The position numbers and the translations under genes were made by a program. The notes under the pieces were generated by a model. The model was not told where the DNA came from and did no database searches. It saw only the letters and a program-made list of their open reading frames with translations. From positions 1 through 39,975 of the forward strand of contig NZ_KI272853.1 in the NCBI RefSeq assembly GCF_000469505.1: a DNA stretch of 39,975 bases, read 5' to 3'. Within the stretch, counting starts at the first letter, position 1. Every line of letters starts with the position of its first letter. Positions 33,801 through 39,975 of the stretch are shown in pieces. The DNA comes from Leptotrichia sp. oral taxon 215 str. W9775. Lineage in GTDB: Bacteria; Fusobacteriota; Fusobacteriia; Fusobacteriales; Leptotrichiaceae.

Positions 33801-36800
33801 ATGAGTATAAAGAAACTGATAGAAAATTTAGAAAATTTAAGCATTTTGGGAATTGATAGAGTAGAGCCACGTTCAACTTTTTTTGGATATGACTCAATGG
33901 AAAAAGCAGAAACTTACAACAGAGATTTTTCCAATGGTTTTAAACTTCTTAATGGAAACTGGAAATGTCTGTACAATGAATATCCCCTCAATTTTCCTGA
34001 AAATTTTTTCCTGCCTGAATTTGATGACAGTAACTGGGATACAATATATGTCCCTTCAAACTGGCAAATGGAAGGATATGACAAGCCATGGTATACAAAC
34101 GTCCAGTATCCGTTTTCTGTAAATTCTCCCCATATACCAAATTTAAATCCAAGTATGGCATATAGAAGAAAATTTTTCATGTCAGATAAAGATTTAGATA
34201 ATATCCAGTATCTGAAATTTGAAGGAGTTGACAGTGCCTTTCATGTATGGATAAATGGAATTTATGCAGGTTATAGCCAGGGAAGCCGTATTCCTTCAGA
34301 ATTTAAAATTAACGAATTTATAACTCAGGGAGAAAATACACTTTGTGTACTTGTTCATAAGTGGAATGTATACTCATATCTTGAGGATCAGGATATGTGG
34401 TGGTTAAATGGTATTTTCAGGGATGTCTATATAACTTCTCAGCCTAAATGCCATATATACGATGTATTTGCAAAAACTTCCCTTAATGAAACATACGAAA
34501 ATGGAATTTTAGATTTGGAAGTGAATATTACTGGTCAAAATAAAGAAAACAGCAATTCTTTCTCTCTGGAAATTATTTTAAAAAATATAAATTCCAATGA
34601 TTTTCTTGTTAGAGAAGAATATTCTTTAGACAGCATTCATAGCACTGCTGAACATGACATTGAAAAATACAATTTTCATTATGAACTGGAAAATATTTTA
34701 AAATGGTCTGCAGAAACTCCAAATTTATATGAATTTTATGCTGTTTTAAAGGAAAATGGGGTAATATCTCAAGTTATTCCATTAAAAATTGGATTTAAAA
34801 AAATTGAAATAAAAGATGGTGTAATGCTCTTCAATGGAAAATATATTATGCTAAAAGGTGTGAATCGCCACGAATCACACCCTGTCTATGGGAGAAGTGT
34901 AAGAATTGAAGACATGATAAAAGACTTGAAACTGATGAAGGAGCATAATATTAATGCTATCCGTACTGCCCATTATCCTGATGACCCTAGATTTTACGAC
35001 TTGTGTGATGAATATGGATTTTATGTAATAGATGAAGTTGACCTTGAAACTCATGGATTTGAAATTATTAATAAAAGAAATTACCTGAACAATCTTGATG
35101 AATGGAAACCTGCATTTTTAGACAGGGCTGAAAGAATGGTGGAAAGGGATAAAAATCATCCTTCTATTATTATGTGGTCTCTTGGAAATGAATCGGGTTA
35201 TGGAAAAAATCATGCCGCCATGGCTGACTATATGAAAAAACGTGATGACAGCAGACTTGTACACTATGAAGGGGAAACAAGGGAAATTTTTGAAGCAAAT
35301 GGAGGAGTTCCTCAAGCAGATCCTGAAAGTTCTGATGTTCACTCTACAATGTATACTTCCATTGAGACAATGGAAAAAGTTGCAAAACTTGATTTCCTTA
35401 AAAAACCTCATATAATGTGTGAAAATCTTCATGCTATGGGAAATGGACCTGGAGGAATAAAGGAATTATGGGAACTGTTTTATCGTGAAAAAAGACTGCA
35501 GGGAGGATTTGTATGGGAATGGTGTGACCATGGAATTCTTCAGACAACCGAAAATGGGGAAAAATATTTTGCTTACGGAGGAGATTTTGGAGATACTCCA
35601 AATGACAGAAACTTTGTTATAGATGGTCTTGTAAATCCTGACAGGGTTCCTTCACCTGCACTTTTAGAATATAGGAAAGCTATTGAGCCAATAAAAATGC
35701 AAGCTCTAAATGATGAGAAAACTGAATATGAAGTTGAAAACAGATATGACTTTATCAGCCTTGATAATTTCATATGCAGTTATGAAATTAAAAATGCAGG
35801 AAAAACTGTTACGAGCGGTTATCTTGAAAATATAAAAATAAACTCTTCAGAAAAAGGGACAGTTAAAATAGACATGACAAAAAATGACATTTTTCTAACT
35901 GCAGGAGAAAAATATCATGATGATTTTTATATTACTTTTTCATGGAAACTGAAGAAAAAAATAGGACTTTTGGAAGCAGGCACAGAACTGGCTTTTCATC
36001 AGGAAAAACTTCCGTCACCTTCTAATAACCTTAAGGAATGTAAAAATCTTCAGAAAACAGATAATGCCTTCTTTGAGAGGACTTCTGAAAAATTTGATGT
36101 GATTGAAACTGAAACCGAAGTAAAAATAGATTTTTTCAACAGACAGCTGATATTTGACAAAAATACAGGAAAAATAAAAGCTTATTATTATGATGGAGTA
36201 AATGTATTTCAGGACGGTCCTATGCTAAATTTATGGCGTGCTCCTATTGATAATGATATACTTGGTCTTGAAGAATTTGGTGCTAAAAAAGTTCTGGAAC
36301 ATTGGAAGGAAAAAAATATTCATTTGCTTCAGCATAATATCAGAAGTTTTGAAATTATAGAAAAAAATCATGATTATGCTGTAATTAATGTTTCATCTGA
36401 GATTGCCCCTCCTGTGCTTGACTGGGGATATAAAACTGATTATATGTATATAATACACAGAAATGGCATGATTTCAGTAAAAATTTCAGGAAAACTCTAT
36501 GGAAATGCACCTGAAACATTGCCTAGAATTGGGGTTGTAATGAATATTGATAAACGTTTTAAAAATGTTAAATGGCTCGGTTTAGGACCTCATGAATCTT
36601 ACATTGATTCATGCAGCAGTGTAAAATTTGATTTATGGGAAAGAAAAATCGAAGATATGCATACTCCTTATATTTTTCCTCAGGAAAATGGAAACAGACA
36701 TAATGTAAAGAGTTTTTCTCTTGAAGATGAAAGAAATATCAGAATGTATTTTGAAACACTTGATGAAAAATTTGACTTCAGTATCAGTGAATATACTATT

Positions 36801-36983
36801 GAAAATATTGAAAATGCCGGACATACTTATGATTTGAAAAAATCTGATTTCCTTCAGCTGAAAATTGACATGGAGCAGTATGGACTGGGTAGTGCCAGCT
36901 GTGGTGAAGAAGTGCTTGAAAAATATAGACTTTATTGTAAGGATTTTGAATTTTCATTTAAATTTTCAGTTTTTTCCAGATAG
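33801..36983 (+). CDS. lacZ: Beta-galactosidase, glycoside hydrolase family 2
   Basis: This 1060-aa LacZ-type enzyme hydrolyses terminal beta-galactosides such as lactose in the cytoplasm; no signal peptide is present. Domain order is the GH2 jelly roll (about 45-215), two immunoglobulin-like domains around the TIM barrel (about 335-625, beginning GVNRHESHPVYGR), and a C-terminal beta-gal small domain. The acid/base is E464 in SLGNESGYG and the nucleophile E541 in IMCENLHAMGNGPG. The usual motif is CEYAHAMGN; the Y-to-N and A-to-L changes beside the nucleophile are unusual. The ATG has AAAGGAC upstream. It stands alone with no permease or regulator, and is followed by a strong terminator. Confidence 0.96.
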   Translation: MSIKKLIENLENLSILGIDRVEPRSTFFGYDSMEKAETYNRDFSNGFKLLNGNWKCLYNEYPLNFPENFFLPEFDDSNWDTIYVPSNWQMEGYDKPWYTNVQYPFSVNSPHIPNLNPSMAYRRKFFMSDKDLDNIQYLKFEGVDSAFHVWINGIYAGYSQGSRIPSEFKINEFITQGENTLCVLVHKWNVYSYLEDQDMWWLNGIFRDVYITSQPKCHIYDVFAKTSLNETYENGILDLEVNITGQNKENSNSFSLEIILKNINSNDFLVREEYSLDSIHSTAEHDIEKYNFHYELENILKWSAETPNLYEFYAVLKENGVISQVIPLKIGFKKIEIKDGVMLFNGKYIMLKGVNRHESHPVYGRSVRIEDMIKDLKLMKEHNINAIRTAHYPDDPRFYDLCDEYGFYVIDEVDLETHGFEIINKRNYLNNLDEWKPAFLDRAERMVERDKNHPSIIMWSLGNESGYGKNHAAMADYMKKRDDSRLVHYEGETREIFEANGGVPQADPESSDVHSTMYTSIETMEKVAKLDFLKKPHIMCENLHAMGNGPGGIKELWELFYREKRLQGGFVWEWCDHGILQTTENGEKYFAYGGDFGDTPNDRNFVIDGLVNPDRVPSPALLEYRKAIEPIKMQALNDEKTEYEVENRYDFISLDNFICSYEIKNAGKTVTSGYLENIKINSSEKGTVKIDMTKNDIFLTAGEKYHDDFYITFSWKLKKKIGLLEAGTELAFHQEKLPSPSNNLKECKNLQKTDNAFFERTSEKFDVIETETEVKIDFFNRQLIFDKNTGKIKAYYYDGVNVFQDGPMLNLWRAPIDNDILGLEEFGAKKVLEHWKEKNIHLLQHNIRSFEIIEKNHDYAVINVSSEIAPPVLDWGYKTDYMYIIHRNGMISVKISGKLYGNAPETLPRIGVVMNIDKRFKNVKWLGLGPHESYIDSCSSVKFDLWERKIEDMHTPYIFPQENGNRHNVKSFSLEDERNIRMYFETLDEKFDFSISEYTIENIENAGHTYDLKKSDFLQLKIDMEQYGLGSASCGEEVLEKYRLYCKDFEFSFKFSVFSR

Positions 36984-37020
36984 AAATATTGCTGTTGCTG
37001 TATATAATAATTGATAAAGG

Positions 37021-37065
37021 AAAACTGCCTTGAAGAGATATGATCAGCTTGAAGGCAGTTTTTTT
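37021..37065 (+). terminator. Rho-independent terminator after lacZ
   Basis: AAAACTGCCTT (37021-37031) pairs with AAGGCAGTTTT (about 37052-37062) and is followed by more T. The stop codon of lacZ is about 40 bases upstream. Confidence 0.85.
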
Positions 37066-37213
37066 ATGTAAACAGGCTCTATAATATCCATACAGTTCAA
37101 AAAATCAATTTTTAGTAAAACAAACCTTAAATGAAAATTTTGACTTGTAGGAGGAATATGGGCGAATTTGGTATAATCAAAATTTTTTTGCATTATATGA
37201 AAATGAGAGAAAA

Positions 37214-37247
37214 AATAATCGCTGTCTTTTACAACAACGATTATTTG
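37214..37247 (-). terminator. Rho-independent terminator at the end of the toxin-immunity run
   Basis: On the minus strand AAATAATCG pairs with CGATTATTT around a 16-base loop and continues into a T run. It lies 15 bases after the 46-aa ORF. Confidence 0.65.
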
Positions 37248-37261
37248 AAAATTTATAACAA

Positions 37262-37402
37262 TTACTTGCTTTCATTTTCTAATTCAAAATTATTCTCATC
37301 AATATCATCTTGTGGATCATTTTTAAGCGAATTAATATGATGAAGCATTTCATGATAACGAACAAATTTTTCTGAATTTACTTTTTTATTTTTATATGGC
37401 AT
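37262..37402 (-). CDS. 46-aa acidic protein, last gene of the toxin-immunity run
   Basis: A 46-codon frame starts with ATG at 37402, preceded by AAAGGATG inside the end of the upstream gene, and ends with TAA just before a terminator. The product is basic at first (MPYKNKKVNSEKFVRYHEML) and strongly acidic at the end (DPQDDIDENNFELENESK), soluble and probably helical. It starts 5 bases after the putative lipoprotein gene, so it is almost certainly co-transcribed. It could be a second small immunity or accessory protein. No family is recognised. Confidence 0.7.
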   Translation of the reverse strand: MPYKNKKVNSEKFVRYHEMLHHINSLKNDPQDDIDENNFELENESK

Positions 37403-37407
37403 TATAA

Positions 37408-38154
37408 TCATCCTTTTTTTAATTCTTCTAACAAACTTATTAATCTTATTATATCTTCATCTAATGAATACAAATATACATCATATCCATCTCCAAATTT
37501 ATAATTTTTCATTTGTACTTTAATTTCAGTTTCTGATAATTTTTCAATATCCAAATATTCTGCAAACTTTGAAATTTTATCAACTTCCGATTTTAAATTC
37601 ATATTTTCAATTTTAGTTTTTCTTTTTTCATGTTTTTCTAAATTAATATAGTGATTAAAATTATTAGAAATATATATAATATACTCTGAATTTTCTGATT
37701 TTTTTTCTGGATTATCAAAATTACTGTTTCCATCATTTATGAAAGAATCAGTTATTGTAAAATTAGATAAAAACATTTTTTTATTAATTATATCTAATTT
37801 TTTTTTAATGATTTCTAATTTTTTTGAATTTTTAAAAAATATATCAATTTTTCTCCCATTAATTATTATATTGAAATTATCAAAAATAAATTCTTCAGGA
37901 TAAAAATTATAAGATTCTATACCAAATAATTTTTGAAATTCATCATGCCTATTATCTTCAAAAAAAACTAATCTCCCTGTGCTTTTTATTAATTTTATAT
38001 TTTCGTTATATCTTCTGTTTATCTTATAAGCTCTCGTTTTATTAAAATAATGTGATTCATCAAAATAATGTAATTCTGAATCTAAACAACTATATAAATT
38101 ACTGAAAAATATAAAAACAAATAATAATATGTCGATTGTAACCTTATGCTTCAT
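37408..38154 (-). CDS. Putative lipoprotein, candidate immunity protein
   Basis: This 248-aa protein has an N-terminal signal (KVTIDILLFVFIFFSNLYSC) with the cysteine at residue 23 in the lipobox-like LYSC, so it is probably anchored as a lipoprotein. The mature part is highly charged, aromatic-rich and mixed alpha/beta; no family is recognised. The ATG overlaps the stop of the HEALGH-containing frame (TAATG), and GAGAGGAG lies about seven bases upstream, so translation is coupled. An exported protein directly after a putative toxin module fits an immunity protein that works in the periplasm, but this is inference from order and coupling. Confidence 0.72.
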   Translation of the reverse strand: MKHKVTIDILLFVFIFFSNLYSCLDSELHYFDESHYFNKTRAYKINRRYNENIKLIKSTGRLVFFEDNRHDEFQKLFGIESYNFYPEEFIFDNFNIIINGRKIDIFFKNSKKLEIIKKKLDIINKKMFLSNFTITDSFINDGNSNFDNPEKKSENSEYIIYISNNFNHYINLEKHEKRKTKIENMNLKSEVDKISKFAEYLDIEKLSETEIKVQMKNYKFGDGYDVYLYSLDEDIIRLISLLEELKKG

Positions 38155-39553
38155 TAATAGACTCCTCTCAAAAAGTTCTTTTTTCCTTGATCTTTCAAAA
38201 TTTCATTTTCAAGATTTACTGTGTTTTTTTCTTCTAGTTTTCTTGTACTAAACGGAAGATTTAAGTTTATTATTGTATTATTATTTTGTTTAGCTTCTCT
38301 AAATTTTTCTTCAATTTCTTTATATAAATATTTATAATATTCTGAATTTTTATTATTTAATTCATTTAAAATTTTTGGATTTATTGTTACAATATTATTT
38401 TTCTTATCTATTGCTGTTATTTTTTGATTTTTTAAATCACTTATAATATTATTAAATATTTTTTCTGGTGTTAAATTTTCAATAGAAACCTGAAATCCTG
38501 TTAATTCACCTTGAAAATGAATTTCTTTGTTTTGATCCCTGTATGCTTGATAAAATTCTTTAGAACCTGTATTTTCTCCTTTTTGGTTATGTGCACCATG
38601 TCCCAATGCTTCATGTGCATATACTTGATAAGAAGCATATGGTGTGACGCTTGCTATATTTATTAATCCATCTTTATCTGTATACCCGTATACCTTATAT
38701 AATGCTGTATAATTAAAATCCATTTCTACTCGAGTATCTGCTCCGCTTCCTTTTTTGCCATTATTATAAAAAGCATTATTATCTAAAGCTCTGGCTTGTG
38801 CATTTCCTATCGTAGGTTCGTAAAATATAGTTTTATCACTATCTATAATTTCTTTTATAGAATTATTTCCTGTTTTGTATTCAGTATTACCAATAAACAT
38901 CTCTTTAGGATTATTAATTATTTGTTCATCCTTAAATTTTGATATAGGTTTAGCATCATCCTTTATTTTCACTATTTCTTTTTGATAGATTTGATTATCA
39001 ATTTTTACTGCAACTTTCTCAACTTGTATATCTTTCCCACTAACAAACGACACATCTCCTATTGTTTCAAATAGATTATTCAATCGTCCTGATTTTGTTT
39101 TTGAATCAATATAGTGAACAAAATCATCTTCATCAATTACTAATTGCATATTTGTTAATTTTTGATTATTTGCAAAGAAATCTCTAAATCTTTGTGATTT
39201 CCATCTGCTGTCATTGCAATCTTATTTGAATCTTGTATTATAATATTTTTTAAAGACACATATTCTATAACTTTCATTATTGTGTTTTTAGAATCTTTTA
39301 ACTCTTTTTCCGTTATTATTATTCCGTATTTATCTTTTATTTTATTTATTTTTTTAAAATATCTGTTTCAATTTTTAATTTTTGTGCATGATATTTCTTA
39401 GAGTTTTTTAAACTTAAATCAGATATTTTCCTATACTCTTCAAATTTTTTTATAAGATTTTTATCAAATCTTTTTTCAACCACAGCTTTAGCTAATATTC
39501 CTAACATTTTATTCGGATTTTCTACAACTCCATTTAAGTATTTTATATTATTA
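38154..39553 (-). pseudogene. Headless toxin-like module with HEALGH motif, broken by two frameshifts
   Basis: Three overlapping frames read as one protein if a single T is restored at each of two T runs (near 39349-39360 and 39172-39186). The first part contains YLNGVVENPNKMLGILAKAV and stops at 39346. The second contains YGIIITEKELKDSK and stops at 39155. The third (up to 38154) holds about 335 residues, including VYAHEALGHGAH. HEALGH has the HExxxH spacing of M49 peptidases (HELLGH), so a zinc peptidase-like domain is possible. The first Met in the last frame (39149) has no ribosome binding site. The whole module lacks a proper start, like the displaced C-terminal modules seen downstream of polymorphic toxin genes. 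Assembly or read errors in T runs are an alternative cause of the breaks. Confidence 0.6.
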
Positions 39554-39832
39554 TTAAAAAATAAAAAATAATCTATAAAATATAATTGTAGTTATTATTA
39601 AAACAACAATAATATAATAATAACTCCATCTGATTTTTAATCGTTTTTTTCTTAAATAATAAATAATTTTTCTTATAAAATATATTTCAATTAATAGTAA
39701 GAAAAAAATAGATAAAATTAAATAATTTTTATTTTTAGTAACGAGATAATCTACTCGAAAAATTTCTGAAATATTATATAAAATAAATAGGCAAACTACA
39801 CTTTTAATACCATTTTTATCATCCTTTGTCAT
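39554..39832 (-). CDS. Small membrane protein, candidate immunity protein
   Basis: This 92-aa protein has about three hydrophobic spans (around 12-27, 36-58 and 72-92) joined by a basic loop (RKIIYYLRKKRLKIRW). It starts two bases after the stop of the upstream partial gene with only a weak ribosome binding site, which suggests translational coupling. Small multi-span proteins right after a toxin gene are common immunity proteins against membrane-acting or translocating toxins; that role is inferred from position only. Confidence 0.65.
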   Translation of the reverse strand: MTKDDKNGIKSVVCLFILYNISEIFRVDYLVTKNKNYLILSIFFLLLIEIYFIRKIIYYLRKKRLKIRWSYYYIIVVLIITTIIFYRLFFIF

Positions 39833-39834
39833 TT

Positions 39835-39975
39835 TTATTTACCACTTTCCCATAATTTTTTTATTTCAGGTAATAATTCAACTCTTCTTGGTTTAACATA
39901 ATAATCTGGATTTCTGGTTTTTTGATAATTAAATAACTTCCATAATCTAGTTTTTATCTGTTGCATACTATAATT
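39835..39975 (-). CDS. C-terminal end of an unknown protein, possibly a toxin (partial)
   Basis: The last 46 codons of a gene enter from the right edge. The visible end is basic and aromatic (QQIKTRLWKLFNYQKTRNPD, then YYVKPRRVELLPEIKKLWES) and ends GK before TAA. It is unbroken. Its place before a small membrane protein and a displaced module suggests the toxic tip of a large secreted protein, but the body lies outside the window and I recognise no domain. Confidence 0.55.
   Translation of the reverse strand, partial: NYSMQQIKTRLWKLFNYQKTRNPDYYVKPRRVELLPEIKKLWESGK

Noticed and set aside
37131..37340. A 69-codon plus-strand frame after lacZ
   Set aside because: It runs through the terminator and is antisense to the better-supported 46-aa gene on the minus strand; no ribosome binding site.
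38589..38617. Calling HEALGH a classical HExxH zinc protease motif
   Set aside because: The spacing is HExxxH. Only the M49-type pattern fits, so the peptidase call was kept as a hypothesis.
38154..39149. Taking the Met at 39149 as the true start of the HEALGH protein
   Set aside because: There is no ribosome binding site, and the same frame is open upstream and continues plausible protein sequence after repairing a T run, so the Met is internal.
1..39975. CRISPR arrays, tRNA and rRNA genes
   Set aside because: No regularly spaced direct repeats and no cloverleaf-like or rRNA-like stretches were noticed. A covariance-model scan would be decisive.

Overview
The window is AT-rich DNA from a Gram-negative bacterium, most likely a member of the Fusobacteriota close to Leptotrichia. 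This rests on the very low GC, outer-membrane genes (LolA-, LolD- and LolE-like), a FabV-type enoyl reductase, RNase M5, MreC and dense TAATG-coupled operons. It is an inference from gene content; no search was run. The genes from about 5.4 to 37 kb are mostly chromosomal housekeeping genes, and both ends are accessory DNA.

Left end (1-5.4 kb): a type III restriction-modification pair (mod 229-2055, res 2055-4901, minus strand) lies between two inverted copies of a 45-bp near-palindrome (74-118 and 5383-5427). The outer halves of these copies look like IS3-family insertion sequence ends. No transposase is present, so this may be a transposase-less cassette. An aldehyde dehydrogenase gene follows directly.

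Middle (7-20 kb): an unknown protein gene whose promoter is bracketed by a perfect 15-bp inverted repeat; secA with a small exported protein gene; fabV divergent from these, with twin ACAATTGTT motifs between the two promoters; a YciI-like gene; rdgB-plsC-recX-recA; a lysine and peptidoglycan precursor operon (dapB, dapH and a periplasmic TPR protein); ridA; and the ribosome hibernation factor hpf. Two copies of a dispersed, largely palindromic element of about 160 bp sit in convergent gaps here (7881-8041, 13015-13175). A shorter inverted copy lies at 33622-33763.

Second half (20-37 kb): a long, densely packed minus-strand cluster reads mreC, lolA-like, recO, EIIA, nrdR, divIC-like, membrane protein, Deg-type protease, lolE-like, lolD-like, dinB, a 49-aa ORF, pepD, rnmV. 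It mixes cell envelope, lipoprotein trafficking, DNA repair and RNA processing. On the plus strand are an EF-G paralogue and a large GH2 beta-galactosidase.

Right end (37.2-39.975 kb, minus strand): a very AT-rich series resembling polymorphic toxin and immunity modules. In transcription order it has the C-terminus of an unknown protein (running off the window), a 92-aa membrane protein, a headless module broken by two probable 1-nt deletions and carrying a zincin-like HEALGH motif, a TAATG-coupled putative lipoprotein, and a 46-aa ORF followed by a terminator. This toxin-immunity reading and the IS-bounded RM cassette are the two most interesting hypotheses in the window.
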